The notes: generated from the letters alone by a model not told the origin. DNA of 64,000 bases from Gp6-AA40 sp036274155 (GCA_036274155.1 DASUGH010000041.1:1-64000); one strand, 5' to 3'. Positions 1 through 9,092 are shown, counted from the first letter of the stretch. Numbers and translations: made by a program.

Positions 1-150
1 TGCGAGGGTGCGAGGGTGCGAGGGTGCGAGGGTGCGAGGGTGCGAGGGTGCGGGGGTGCGGGGTGCGAAGGTGCGGGGTGCGAGGTGCGGGGGTGCGAGG
101 TGCGAGGGTGCGGGGTGCGAGGGTGCGAGGGTGCGGGGGGCAAGGGCTTG
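1..150. repeat. G-rich imperfect 8-bp tandem repeat
   Basis: The window opens inside a tandem array of the unit TGCGAGGG. The first six units are perfect, then variants TGCGGGG, TGCGAAGG and TGCGAGG follow until about position 150. One strand therefore carries regularly spaced runs of three to six G. The array lies just upstream of the esterase gene at 214, so it occupies that gene's promoter region. It may extend beyond the left edge. No protein is supported here, because the reading frames give only a low-complexity Gly/Arg/Val repeat. Confidence 0.85.
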
Positions 151-213
151 TGCGCCGACATTGAACCTGTCCATCGCGGGTAGTACAGTTCCCGCACGTT
201 CAGGAAGGTGGCG

Positions 214-1428
214 ATGCGACTCCCACTCATTGTCGTTTCCGCTCTGTTGGCGGTTGCCCCCCTTCGCGCGCAGGAGGCAGCGCTGACCCCAAAGGCATTG
301 GAAGCTGCACTGGCCGCGAAGCCGCAAGGCGCTGCCGGCGATCAACTGGCTGCGCGCATTCGCGCCTGGTACGGCGCCGACGCGCTGGCTCGAGGTGCGG
401 CGCCAAAGCTCGACGAGCTCTCGGTCGCGTGGGCGATCGAGACGCCGGCGTCCGGCGACAACCCGCGGCCGCCCCGCGTCGCCTCCGACGTGGGCGGATT
501 CAACCTGGCGCTGACGCGAGTGGGATCGAGCCACGTCTACGCCGGCGTGCCGACACTCTCGCACGGCACTGCGTTCACGTGGCACTACGAAGCCGGCGAT
601 CGCCGTGCCGGCGGCGGTCAGCTCGAGGTGTATGCGACGCCGCCCGATGCCCGCGAGCAGCGCGGCGTCCCCAAGGGGACGCTGAAACAGATGCCACCGT
701 GGAAGAGCACGATCTTTGCCGGCACCACGCGGGATTGGTGGGTCTATGTCCCCGCGCAGTACAGACCCGAGAACCCGGCTGCCGTCATGGTCTTCCAGGA
801 CGGTGCCGGGCCGAAGGACTACGTGCCGGTCGTCTTCGACAACCTGATTGCGAAAGGCGACATGCCGGTGACGGTCGGCGTCTTCATTCAGCCTGGAGTC
901 CTCGCCGACAACCGCCCGAATCGCAGCTTCGAGTACGACACGCTCTCCGATCAGTACGCGCGCTTCCTGCTCGAGGAGATCCTGCCCGAGGTCGAGAAGA
1001 CGGTGAAACTCCGGCGCGATGCGGCGAGCCGGGCGATCTCGGGGCTGAGCAGCGGTGGCATCTGCGCCTTCACCGTCGCCTGGGAGCGCCCGAACGAGTT
1101 CAGCAAAGTGCTCTCCTGGGTCGGCAGCTTCACCAACATTGCCAGCGGCAAGACGGGCCGCGAAGGCGGCCACAACTACGAGGCGATGGTGCGCAAGACC
1201 GCGCGCAAGCCGATCCGGGTGTTCCTGCAGGACGGCGCCAACGACCTCGACAACAACAACGGCAACTGGCCGCTCGCCAACCAGACGCTCGCCAAATCGC
1301 TTGCCTTTGCCGGCTACGACTACCGGTTCGACTACGGTCAGGGCTTCCACAGCGCGGCGCACGGGCGTGCCATCCTGCCCGACTCGCTGCGTTGGCTGTG
1401 GCGCGATTGGCGGGAGACGCTTCGATGA
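214..1428 (+). CDS. Secreted alpha/beta-hydrolase, enterochelin-esterase (Fes/esterase D) type
   Basis: This 404-residue protein has a Sec-type signal peptide (MRLPLIVVSALLAVAPLRA) and then an alpha/beta-hydrolase domain over about residues 155-400. The nucleophile elbow GLSSGG is near residue 285, followed by an acid region (DGANDLDN) and a catalytic His near GFHSAAHG. The N-terminal part (about 60-150) looks like the immunoglobulin-like fold found before the hydrolase domain in Fes-like esterases. ATG 214 is preferred over an in-frame GTG at 208, since AGGAAGG lies five bases before it. Family members cleave siderophore esters or act as general carboxylesterases; the substrate cannot be read from sequence. 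It stands alone before the sulfur genes. Confidence 0.85.
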   Translation: MRLPLIVVSALLAVAPLRAQEAALTPKALEAALAAKPQGAAGDQLAARIRAWYGADALARGAAPKLDELSVAWAIETPASGDNPRPPRVASDVGGFNLALTRVGSSHVYAGVPTLSHGTAFTWHYEAGDRRAGGGQLEVYATPPDAREQRGVPKGTLKQMPPWKSTIFAGTTRDWWVYVPAQYRPENPAAVMVFQDGAGPKDYVPVVFDNLIAKGDMPVTVGVFIQPGVLADNRPNRSFEYDTLSDQYARFLLEEILPEVEKTVKLRRDAASRAISGLSSGGICAFTVAWERPNEFSKVLSWVGSFTNIASGKTGREGGHNYEAMVRKTARKPIRVFLQDGANDLDNNNGNWPLANQTLAKSLAFAGYDYRFDYGQGFHSAAHGRAILPDSLRWLWRDWRETLR

Positions 1429-1578
1429 GGAGCAGCTCGGGCTGAGTACCGCGCGCCCTCCGCCACCCTGCTCATCCAAAACTCATACAGAACTCATCGC
1501 GCGTCAATGGAACGGCTTGCGGCGACGGCGGACCATAGCGCCCGATGTGGACAGGGAACCCTTCGGAAGGGATGACCG

Positions 1579-2976
1579 ATGATCCTGAAGCAGTTCTATC
1601 TGAATTGCCTCGCCCACGCCTCCTACCTGGTGGGCGACGAACATTCACAGACGGCCGCGGTTGTCGATCCGCAGCGTGACATCGATCAGTACCTGGCGTT
1701 TGCCGCCGAGCACAAGCTGCACATCCGGCACGTCTTCCTCACCCATTTCCATGCCGATTTCATCGCCGGCCACCTCGAGCTGCGCGATCGCGCCGGAGCC
1801 ACGATTTATCTCGGCGCGGCGGCGAAGGCCGAGTATCCGTTTACGCCGCTCGGCGACGGCGACCGCGTCGATTTCGGCCGGGTCCGGCTGCAGGCGCGCG
1901 AGACCCCCGGGCACACGGCCGAATCGATCTCGCTGGTCGTCTACGACCTCGATCGCAGTGCGACCGAGCCGCAGGCCGTCCTGACCGGCGATACGTTGTT
2001 CGTCGGCGACGTCGGGCGGCCCGACCTCCGGGTGGCGCTCGGGTGGTCGGCCAACGACCTGGGGGGCATGCTGTACGACTCGCTTCACGGCAAGCTGTTG
2101 ACCCTGCCCGATCAAACCGTCGTCTATCCCGCGCATGGCGCAGGTTCGTTGTGCGGGAAAGCGTTGAGCAAGGAAACGCACTCGACGATCGGTGAGCAGC
2201 GCCGCTCGAACTACGCGCTGCAGCCGATGACCAAGGCGGCATTCGTCGAGCTGGTCACTGCCGATCAGCCCGACGCCCCGTCGTACTTCACCTACGACGC
2301 GGTGCTGAACAGCCAGGAGCGGCCGACACTCGACGAGACACTGGAGCGGATCGACGCCATCACCGTCGATCACCTGCTCGCTCTGCAAACCGCAGGCGCT
2401 CAGGTGCTCGACACGCGGGATCCGGCCGAGTTCGCCGCCGCTCACCTGGCGGGAAGCATCAACGTCGGCCTCGGCGGACAGTACGCGACGTGGGCCGGCT
2501 CCGTGTTGAGCCGGGAGAAACCAATCGTGATCATCGCCGACCCTGGGCGTGAACACGAAGCCGCCATGCGCCTGGGACGAATCGGCTTCGATCAGATCGT
2601 CGGGTATCTCAAGGACGGCCTTCGCAGTCTCGAGTCGCGCCGGGAGCTGACGACGGCGACCGAGCGGGTCAGTGCGCAGGTCGCGGCGGAGCGGATTGCC
2701 GAACGAGGAGAGCGTGCGCCGCTCGTGGTCGACGTGCGGACACCGGGCGAGCGCAAGCAGAAGCGCATCGGCGGCAGTGTGGGCATTCCGCTCACGCATC
2801 TCGGCGAGCGCCTGGCCGAGCTGCCGGCCAATCGCCCGCTCCTGGTCTACTGCGCCGGTGGCTATCGCTCGTCGATTGCAGCCAGCCTGCTGCAGAGCCG
2901 CGGTTTCACGCAGGTCAGCGAAATCGCCGGTGGCATCACCGCGTGGGAAACCGGAAAGCTTCCGCTTGAATCCTGA
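1579..2976 (+). CDS. Persulfide dioxygenase-like metallo-beta-lactamase fused to two rhodanese domains
   Basis: The protein has 465 residues. Residues 1-240 are a metallo-beta-lactamase fold with the persulfide-dioxygenase/glyoxalase-II type motif THFHADFIAGH (His56, His58, Asp60, His65) and further metal ligands at ETPGHT and GDTLFVGDVGRPDL. Residues 260-355 are a rhodanese-like domain whose active-site loop reads IADPGRE, so it lacks the catalytic Cys. Residues 365-465 are a second rhodanese domain with an intact YCAGGYRS loop (Cys425). Such enzymes oxidise glutathione persulfide to sulfite and move sulfane sulfur. The next gene encodes a sulfite-oxidase-like protein 15 bases downstream, so the two would form a persulfide-to-sulfite-to-sulfate route. 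GGAAGGG lies before ATG 1579. Confidence 0.9.
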   Translation: MILKQFYLNCLAHASYLVGDEHSQTAAVVDPQRDIDQYLAFAAEHKLHIRHVFLTHFHADFIAGHLELRDRAGATIYLGAAAKAEYPFTPLGDGDRVDFGRVRLQARETPGHTAESISLVVYDLDRSATEPQAVLTGDTLFVGDVGRPDLRVALGWSANDLGGMLYDSLHGKLLTLPDQTVVYPAHGAGSLCGKALSKETHSTIGEQRRSNYALQPMTKAAFVELVTADQPDAPSYFTYDAVLNSQERPTLDETLERIDAITVDHLLALQTAGAQVLDTRDPAEFAAAHLAGSINVGLGGQYATWAGSVLSREKPIVIIADPGREHEAAMRLGRIGFDQIVGYLKDGLRSLESRRELTTATERVSAQVAAERIAERGERAPLVVDVRTPGERKQKRIGGSVGIPLTHLGERLAELPANRPLLVYCAGGYRSSIAASLLQSRGFTQVSEIAGGITAWETGKLPLES

Positions 2977-2991
2977 CGAACGGATTTCACC

Positions 2992-4389
2992 ATGGCGCTG
3001 TTCATCGTGCGGCATCAACATCCAGCCGACGGCTGTCCTGCTCAGGACCCGTTCCGGGGCGCCGGCCTTCTCAATCACCTGAGCCGCCCGAACGTCCGGA
3101 AGTTCGGCGTGCAGATCCAGGCCGAAGCCGTCGTGCAGGGCGAGCACACGATGTACTTGATCGTGGATGCAGCCGACGAAATCCGCCTGCGAGCCTTCAT
3201 GCAGCCGTTCCAGATGGCCGGCAGCCTCGATATCTATCCGGCGTCGACGTGCGTGAGGGCCGTCGCAAGCGGTGGCTGCGCTGCGCCGGCGCCAGAGGTC
3301 GGGAGCGTGGCGACGCTGGATCCGGAAGATGTCTGTCAGCAGGCGATAGACGCCGGACTGGTCGTGCACCGGGCGCATCCGCTGAACGGCGAAACCTCCA
3401 TTCCGGCCTTGCTCGGTGGCATCGTCATGCCGAATGCGCGGTTCTACATGCGCAACAACTTCGGCATTCCCAGACTGGACGCCGCGGCGTTCCAACTGTC
3501 AATCGGCGGCCTCGTCGAGCGGTCTCAGAGCTTCACCCTGCGCGATCTCCAGAACATGCGGTCGAGAACGCTGGTGGCGACGCTGGAGTGTGCGGGCAAC
3601 GGACGGGCGATGTTCGATCGTCCCACCGAGGGTGAGAAGTGGGGGCTGGGCGCAGTCAGTACCGCAGAGTGGACGGGCGTGCCGCTCGTCGAAATCCTGG
3701 ATCGCGCCGGCGTGCGGACCCATGCGAAGGAGGTACTGTTCCGAGGCGCCGACGGCGGCACGGTGGAAGGCCGCTCAGGATCTCTGCGCTTCGAACGCAG
3801 CCTGGGCGTCGACGACGCCCGGGACAACGACGTCCTCCTCGCTTACGCCATGAACGGCGAGTCGCTTCCAGTCGAACACGGTTATCCGTTGCGGCTCATC
3901 GTGCCGCGCTGGTATGCGGTCGCCTCGGTCAAGTGGCTGACTGAGATCGAGCTCATCGACCGGGAGTTCATCGGACATTACCAGGGCGACAAGTACCGCT
4001 ACGAATGGGAGCGCGATGGCCGGATCGTCAGCGAACCGGTTACCTTGCAGCGAGTCCGCGCCTTGATCACCGAGCCATCACACGGCGCCGAGGTCCCTGC
4101 GGGTGAGCTGGCCATCCGCGGCGTCGCGTGGTCGGGAGCCGCGCCGATTGCACGTGTCGAGGTGAGTGTGAATGGCGGCGGCTGGCAGGAGGCGCGTCTG
4201 GTCAGCGAACGCCATCGCTGCAGCTGGCAGTGGTGGGAGCTGATAACGCGCGTAGAGAAGACGGATGGTCTCGTCATCCGCGCACGTGCGACCGATCTTG
4301 CCGGCCGCACTCAACCCGAGCGTGCCGAGTGGAACCGCCTGGGGTACGGTAACAACGCGATCCAGGAGGTCCCAATCCACGTCACCTAG
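2992..4389 (+). CDS. Sulfite-oxidase-like molybdopterin protein with an extra N-terminal alpha/beta domain
   Basis: This 465-residue protein has two parts. Residues 1-105 form a small alpha/beta domain (MALFIVRHQHPADGCPAQD near the start, STCVRAVASGGC near the end) that resembles dimeric alpha/beta-barrel proteins and is not part of ordinary sulfite oxidase. Residues about 125-335 match the oxidoreductase molybdopterin-binding domain, with the Mo-ligating cysteine in LECAGNGR (Cys200) and the GYPLRLIVPRWY motif. Residues about 345-465 match the Mo-cofactor oxidoreductase dimerisation domain. No signal peptide or haem-binding domain is seen, so it should be cytoplasmic and use another electron acceptor. 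It follows the persulfide dioxygenase by 15 bases. Its stop overlaps the convergent beta-RFAP synthase stop by four bases. Confidence 0.85.
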   Translation: MALFIVRHQHPADGCPAQDPFRGAGLLNHLSRPNVRKFGVQIQAEAVVQGEHTMYLIVDAADEIRLRAFMQPFQMAGSLDIYPASTCVRAVASGGCAAPAPEVGSVATLDPEDVCQQAIDAGLVVHRAHPLNGETSIPALLGGIVMPNARFYMRNNFGIPRLDAAAFQLSIGGLVERSQSFTLRDLQNMRSRTLVATLECAGNGRAMFDRPTEGEKWGLGAVSTAEWTGVPLVEILDRAGVRTHAKEVLFRGADGGTVEGRSGSLRFERSLGVDDARDNDVLLAYAMNGESLPVEHGYPLRLIVPRWYAVASVKWLTEIELIDREFIGHYQGDKYRYEWERDGRIVSEPVTLQRVRALITEPSHGAEVPAGELAIRGVAWSGAAPIARVEVSVNGGGWQEARLVSERHRCSWQWWELITRVEKTDGLVIRARATDLAGRTQPERAEWNRLGYGNNAIQEVPIHVT

Positions 4390-5372
4390 CTGCCCCTGGC
4401 GCCCCGTTCGAGCCAGACGCGCGCACCTTCCCTCCGGAACGGACCCTCGAAGACCTCGCCCTCGTCGCCAAGCCATGCGCGGGCGCGCTGGGCGAGCGCC
4501 TTCGCTGCCGAATCACCGCGCACGATGCCATAGACGGCGGGGCCCCATGAGCTCTGCCCTACCCCGGCGGCTCCCCATTCCGCGAGCAGCTTGACGAGCT
4601 CTTCGCTCTTGCCACGCGCGTACGCGCCGCCCTGCACCGACGCGAACCAGCAGCCGGTGATCTCCTGAATCTGCGTCAATGCGCCGCCAAACACGTCGAG
4701 ATCGTCGTCGGCCAGCGCCGGCAGGAGCGTCATCAGCACGAGATGGGCGACTCGCTCCACGTCGCGCTCGGACGGCGGCGGCAGCGTCGCAAACGCCTCC
4801 TCCTCGATCGACCCGCTGATGCCGGGCGCCGTCGCGTGCGGCAGCGCCACGACGCATCTCCAGTCGGATGGGAACGCCACACGGGAAATGAGCGGCCCAC
4901 AGTCGTCATGCCCCGGGCGGCGCCCTCCCTCGACCACCAGGCCGCCGCCGGCGAAGGTCCATGTGCCGATCGCTGAGCGGCGCGCCCGGCCCACCGCATC
5001 CGCGAGCACGCGAACATCCGTCGGCAGCCCATGCAGCTCGGCGAGCGCGCGGGCGGTCGCGAGCGCGAGCTGCGTGCCGGAGCCGAGGCCTGAATGGCGC
5101 GGGAGCGACTGATGCACGTGCAGCGTGCCGGCGGGACGGATGCCGACGCTGGAGAGGTATCGCCGTGCGAACTCGTCGACACGCTCGGCATCGCTGCCGG
5201 TCACTTCGAGCGTGCCCGACAGATGCGCCGACAACCTCACGATCGGCGCAGGCGCTGCGGCGCCGATGCCGCCGAACCATCGGCCGCGCGCGCCGCGCAA
5301 ATCGAGGACGCCGAAGTGCAGCCGGGCGGCCGTCTCGACGAACACCACTTCGTCAGCCGTCCGCTCGCTCAC
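4386..5372 (-). CDS. Beta-ribofuranosylaminobenzene 5'-phosphate synthase (beta-RFAP synthase)
   Basis: This 328-residue GHMP-kinase-fold protein catalyses the first committed step of H4MPT synthesis: 4-aminobenzoate plus PRPP gives beta-RFAP, CO2 and PPi. The family signs are ETAARLHFGVLDLRG at the N-terminus, the glycine-rich LPRHSGLGSGTQLALATARAL loop region near residue 95, and the conserved W-S-P-(A/T)-V-Y-type segment (SSWGPAVYG) near residue 280. The start is GTG, overlapping the stop of the DUF447 gene by four bases (GTGA). It is the last gene of a seven-gene operon that also makes the pABA substrate. Length fits the family. The 3' end overlaps the sulfite-oxidase-like gene by four bases on the opposite strand. 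Confidence 0.93.
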   Translation of the reverse strand: MSERTADEVVFVETAARLHFGVLDLRGARGRWFGGIGAAAPAPIVRLSAHLSGTLEVTGSDAERVDEFARRYLSSVGIRPAGTLHVHQSLPRHSGLGSGTQLALATARALAELHGLPTDVRVLADAVGRARRSAIGTWTFAGGGLVVEGGRRPGHDDCGPLISRVAFPSDWRCVVALPHATAPGISGSIEEEAFATLPPPSERDVERVAHLVLMTLLPALADDDLDVFGGALTQIQEITGCWFASVQGGAYARGKSEELVKLLAEWGAAGVGQSSWGPAVYGIVRGDSAAKALAQRARAWLGDEGEVFEGPFRREGARVWLERGARGS

Positions 5373-5968
5373 GATGAACTCGACCGGGGAGTCGTGGCAG
5401 CCAGACCCGCGCTCGCGTAGTGGGCACGGATGAAATCGACGATGAGTGCCATCGCCTCGTGCTCGTGAGGGCCGGCGGTCTTGTCGACGATGACCTGGAG
5501 GCGCGCGATGTCGTCCTCGATCAGCGTCCTTGGCAGCAGATGCAGCCGCGTGGCATGAATCGCGGCCTCCAGAACGGCGTGCCGGGCGCGGTTGAACCCG
5601 ATGAACTCGCGCTTCGCGCCACGGTGCACGACGCGCATGGCGATCCTCGAGCGCGGCGGCGTGCTGTCGATCGTCACCGCCTCGAGCTCGCGCCAGGAAC
5701 AGCAGTCAGCCAGAACCACGCCGCGGACGACAGCTGCTGGTTCGGTGGCGTACTGGGGATTCGAAATAGCCGCCCTCGCGAACACCCGCACGTCGTCCTG
5801 GAGGTTGACGACGGCCGTTTGCGTGGCGATCACGTTGCGATAGGTTGTGGTATCGAGAAAGGGTTTGAGGACGATCTCCTGCTCGCCCCATTCCACCCCC
5901 ATGGGCGCCACGTTCACTGCGCCGTCGGCGGATACGGTCGTGACGATCGACTCGAGGATGAAGCGCAC
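5369..5968 (-). CDS. DUF447 family protein of the H4MPT cluster
   Basis: A protein of about 199 residues beginning MRFILESIVTTVSADGAVNV if GTG 5968 is used; GTG 5986 would add six residues and overlap the upstream gene. The N-terminal VAPMGVEW segment and the layout match DUF447, a split-barrel (flavin-reductase-like) family recurrently linked to H4MPT/methanofuran genes in archaea and methylotrophic bacteria. The open frame runs upstream through the aminotransferase gene, but that part is a shadow. The protein is cytoplasmic with no signal or membrane segment. Its exact role in cofactor synthesis is not established. The neighbours on both sides are H4MPT genes, and the gene ends with a four-base overlap with beta-RFAP synthase. 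Confidence 0.85.
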   Translation of the reverse strand: MRFILESIVTTVSADGAVNVAPMGVEWGEQEIVLKPFLDTTTYRNVIATQTAVVNLQDDVRVFARAAISNPQYATEPAAVVRGVVLADCCSWRELEAVTIDSTPPRSRIAMRVVHRGAKREFIGFNRARHAVLEAAIHATRLHLLPRTLIEDDIARLQVIVDKTAGPHEHEAMALIVDFIRAHYASAGLAATTPRSSSS

Positions 5969-5973
5969 CGGCC

Positions 5974-6912
5974 CTACGACCCGCACTCGCGCTCGACGAG
6001 CGCGTCGTATGCCGCACGAATCCGCGTCGTGACGCTCCCTGGCGTTCCGGCTCCTATCGGTCGATCGCCGATGCGAACGAGTGGAGCGAGCCCTCGCAGC
6101 GAGCTGGTCAGAAAGACTTCCTGTGCCGCGAGCAACTGATCGAGAGCGAAGGAACGCTCGGCAACGTCCAGACCGAGACCCGCCGCAAGCTCGAGGACGG
6201 CCGCTCGGGTGATTCCAGGGAGGGCACCGCACGAGACCGGCGGTGTCAGCAGCGTGCGGCCGGTCCAGACGAAGAGATTGCTGGCGGTCGCCTCCGAACA
6301 ATGCGCTTCGGTATCCAGGAAGATCGCTTCGTCTGCGCCCGCGCGCTGCGCCTCGAGCAGCGCGGCAACGGCGTCGACGTACGCCAGCGTCTTCAGGCCG
6401 GAGGTGATCGAGCGCTCGTTGCGGCGGCCCGACGCGACGTGCGCGCTCAGCCCGGCCTCGTAGAGCGACGCCGGGAACGCGGGCATCGCACCGATCGCGA
6501 CGACGGCCGTCGGCGGCGCGCCCGGCGTGGGCGCCACGCCGCCTCGTCCGACGCCGCGCGTGACGGTCAGACGGAGGCCTGCGTCGATACCCGGCGCAGA
6601 AGCCACGGCCCGCAGCACCCAGTCACGGACCTGCGAAACCGGCGGAATCTGCAGAACCTGAAGGCCACGATCGAGACGCGTCAGATGGTCGTCGAGCCTG
6701 AAGACGCGTCCGTGGCGCACGCGCATCGTCTCGAACAGTCCGTCGGCGAGCGTGAAGCCGCGGTCGCGCGCCGACACGTGCATGCCATCGGCTGCGTAGC
6801 GCTCGCCGTTCACCCACACCGAGTCAGCTGTCGCTGCAGGGGTGAGGGAAGCGGCGGACGCCGGCAGCGGCCCGGTGACGAGATGAGCGGCACCCGGTGG
6901 GCCAGCCGTCAT
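5974..6912 (-). CDS. Class IV PLP aminotransferase, likely aminodeoxychorismate lyase (PabC-like)
   Basis: A 312-residue fold-type IV PLP enzyme. VWVNGERYAADG and DRGFTLADGLFETMRV are the typical N-terminal motifs. The Schiff-base lysine is in SGLKTLAYVDAV (about residue 195), and the phosphate-binding end is EVFLTSSLRGLAPL. In this context (directly after pabB and pabA) it most likely splits 4-amino-4-deoxychorismate into pyruvate and 4-aminobenzoate. D-amino-acid or branched-chain aminotransferase activity cannot be excluded from sequence. ATG 6912 shares one base with the pabA stop (TGATG). Residues 1-28 are a low-complexity leader ahead of the conserved fold. Confidence 0.85.
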   Translation of the reverse strand: MTAGPPGAAHLVTGPLPASAASLTPAATADSVWVNGERYAADGMHVSARDRGFTLADGLFETMRVRHGRVFRLDDHLTRLDRGLQVLQIPPVSQVRDWVLRAVASAPGIDAGLRLTVTRGVGRGGVAPTPGAPPTAVVAIGAMPAFPASLYEAGLSAHVASGRRNERSITSGLKTLAYVDAVAALLEAQRAGADEAIFLDTEAHCSEATASNLFVWTGRTLLTPPVSCGALPGITRAAVLELAAGLGLDVAERSFALDQLLAAQEVFLTSSLRGLAPLVRIGDRPIGAGTPGSVTTRIRAAYDALVERECGS

Positions 6913-7610
6913 CAGCGCACCAGCTCCACAGGTGGCGGGACGAACGTCCGAGTGCGCTCCGCCGGGGACGACCAGGGCAAGGTTCGCTGAATCGGCTCCC
7001 TTGCTCCGTCGGCGCGCGGCGGCAGTTGCGACGGCAGCGACTGTTCGCCGCGGATGAAGCGGTCGAGCATCGCATAGCCATACTCGGTGGCTGCCGACTC
7101 GGGATGGAACTGGACGCCGACCACCGGATGGCTCCGGTGCTCCACCGCCATGATCGTCGCATCGTCGACGGCCGACGCGGTGACCCGAAGGCTGTCGGGC
7201 AGTGAGGACGGCGCAATGACGAGCGAGTGATACCGCGCGATCTCCATCGGCGACGGCAGTCCCGCGAACACGCTCGTCCCATCGTGAACGATGGACGACG
7301 TTCTCCCGTGAACCGGCCACGGTGCGCGCACGATCTCGCCGCCGTAGGCGGCGCCGATGCACTGGTGTCCGAGACACACGCCGAGGATGGGGACGCGGCC
7401 GCCGAGGCGGCGCACGACGTCCACCGAAATGCCTGCTTCAGCCGGCGAGCACGGACCAGGCGAAATGATGATGTGGCTCGGGGCGAGCGAGTCGATCTCG
7501 TCGAGGCTCACCTCGTCGTTTCGCTTCACGCAGGCGTCGTTGCCGAGCTCGCGGACGTATCTGGCGAGGTTGTAGACGAACGAGTCGTAGTTGTCGATCA
7601 GGAGGATCAT
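6912..7610 (-). CDS. pabA: Aminodeoxychorismate synthase glutaminase subunit (PabA)
   Basis: This 232-residue class I glutamine amidotransferase begins MILLIDNYDSFVYNLARYV. The triad is visible as Cys in GVCLGHQ and His/Glu in GVQFHPES, with the oxyanion motif SPGPCSP. It supplies ammonia to PabB. The start overlaps the pabB stop by four bases (ATGA), indicating translational coupling. A TrpG role cannot be excluded by sequence alone, but the setting among pABA and H4MPT genes argues for PabA. The last 40 residues are a Pro/Arg-rich tail not needed for the fold. Confidence 0.92.
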   Translation of the reverse strand: MILLIDNYDSFVYNLARYVRELGNDACVKRNDEVSLDEIDSLAPSHIIISPGPCSPAEAGISVDVVRRLGGRVPILGVCLGHQCIGAAYGGEIVRAPWPVHGRTSSIVHDGTSVFAGLPSPMEIARYHSLVIAPSSLPDSLRVTASAVDDATIMAVEHRSHPVVGVQFHPESAATEYGYAMLDRFIRGEQSLPSQLPPRADGAREPIQRTLPWSSPAERTRTFVPPPVELVR

Positions 7611-9088
7611 AACGGCACGGCCAGCGCGTCGATGATGCCGCGGGCCTTGTCGAGCGTCTCCAGGTATTCCTGTTCCGGGCTCGAGTCGGCGATGATGCCA
7701 CCGCCTGCATTGAAGTATACGCGGCCTCCGCGTGCCACCGCGGTCCGGATGGCGATACTCGTGTCGAGCTCGCCCGTGAGGCTCCAGTAACCAATCGAAC
7801 CGCAGTAGACGCCGCGGCGCGACGGTTCGAGCTCGGCGATGATCTCCATCGCCCGCACCTTCGGCGCACCTGTGATCGACCCTCCCGGAAACGCCGCACG
7901 CAAGAGGTCGAACCCGTCGAGCCCTTCCTCGAGCTCGCCCACCACGGTCGAGACGAGGTGATGAACCGTGGCGTAGCGCTCGAGAGCGAAGAGCTCGGAT
8001 ACCCGCACCGTGCCCGGCGCGCAGACACGCGACAGGTCGTTGCGCATCAGGTCGACGATCATCAGGTTCTCGGCACGGTCCTTTGCGCTCTCTGTGAGCG
8101 CCTGCCCGAGCGCCGCGTCGTGCTCGGGACCAAGACCGCGCGGACGAGTGCCCTTGATCGGACGGGTCTCGACGTGACCGGAACCGTCCACTCGCAGAAA
8201 TCGTTCGGGCGACGCGCTGAGCACCGCTAACTCCGGGAGATCCATGAACGCCGCGAACGGTGCGGCATTGCCGGCGCGCAGGCGGAGATACAGCTTCCAT
8301 GGCGGTTCGTCGAGCGGCGCTTCGAACCGTTGCGAGAGGTTGGCCTGGAAGATGTCGCCCGCGAACACGTACTCGCGGACGCGCGACACCGCCTCGAGGT
8401 AGGCGTCGCGAGTGAACGAAGAGCGCAATCCGATTCGCGGATCCCACCAGCCGCCTTCGACCGGGTAGGACGGGGCGCGCGGCCTCTGGCCATCCGGCTC
8501 GCCCGCGAAGGCGACACCTGCGGACGGCTCCCGTCTGCCGCCGGCACCGGCAATCAGTTCGCGAACGGCGGACGACCGTGCCTCGGCGCGCCGGGCTCGC
8601 GCATCGGTCGATCCCTCGGGCATGCCGGTCGAGATCAGCCAGGCCTTCGATTCCGCGTGGTCCCACGCCAGCACCCAGTCGTAGAGCCCGAGCACGACAT
8701 CATCGAATCCGAGGTCGTCGTATCGCGGCGAGGGGAGCCGCTCGAGCGCGCGGCTCCAGTCGTAGGCCAGATATCCCGCGGCGCCGCCCTGAAACGGAGG
8801 AAGGCCTGGCACCGGCGACGCGGCAAACGGCCGGACCTTCTCGCGAACGACGGCGAGCGCGTCGGCGCCGCCCCTCGTCAGATTGCCGCTCGTGCGATCG
8901 AGGCATTCGACGGCGTCGCCGCGGCTCGTGACGAGCATCACCGGATCGGCTGTCAGAAACGAATAGCGGCCCAGCCGGCTGCCGGGCGCGGCGCTGTCCA
9001 GCAACAGACGGTAGGGCAGCTCCGCCAACCGCTCACAGCAGCGAACGGGATCCGGCGCGGGTACGAGCTCCTCTACGAGTGGCTGCAC
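7607..9088 (-). CDS. pabB: Aminodeoxychorismate synthase component I (PabB)
   Basis: A 493-residue member of the chorismate-binding family. An N-terminal anthranilate-synthase-I-type domain (LGRYSFLTADPVMLV) covers about residues 1-170 and the catalytic chorismate domain about 220-490. Visible motifs are GDIFQANLSQRFE, LSASPERFLRV, ETRPIKGTRPRG, FPGGSITGAPK and the final SSPEQEYLETLDKARGII. It aminates chorismate to 4-amino-4-deoxychorismate for pABA, which feeds beta-RFAP synthase three genes downstream. The start is GTG 9088, four bases after the DHPS-like gene. The PIKGT lysine is the residue used by PabB-type enzymes and favours PabB over TrpE. Confidence 0.92.
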   Translation of the reverse strand: MQPLVEELVPAPDPVRCCERLAELPYRLLLDSAAPGSRLGRYSFLTADPVMLVTSRGDAVECLDRTSGNLTRGGADALAVVREKVRPFAASPVPGLPPFQGGAAGYLAYDWSRALERLPSPRYDDLGFDDVVLGLYDWVLAWDHAESKAWLISTGMPEGSTDARARRAEARSSAVRELIAGAGGRREPSAGVAFAGEPDGQRPRAPSYPVEGGWWDPRIGLRSSFTRDAYLEAVSRVREYVFAGDIFQANLSQRFEAPLDEPPWKLYLRLRAGNAAPFAAFMDLPELAVLSASPERFLRVDGSGHVETRPIKGTRPRGLGPEHDAALGQALTESAKDRAENLMIVDLMRNDLSRVCAPGTVRVSELFALERYATVHHLVSTVVGELEEGLDGFDLLRAAFPGGSITGAPKVRAMEIIAELEPSRRGVYCGSIGYWSLTGELDTSIAIRTAVARGGRVYFNAGGGIIADSSPEQEYLETLDKARGIIDALAVPL

Positions 9089-9092
9089 GAGG

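Noticed and set aside
1645..3495. 616-codon open frame on the minus strand
   Set aside because: It is antisense to the persulfide dioxygenase, whose active-site motifs are intact, and has no domain.
5987..6301. N-terminal extension of the DUF447 protein
   Set aside because: The extension lies wholly inside the aminotransferase gene in another frame. The conserved DUF447 start is at 5968 or 5986.
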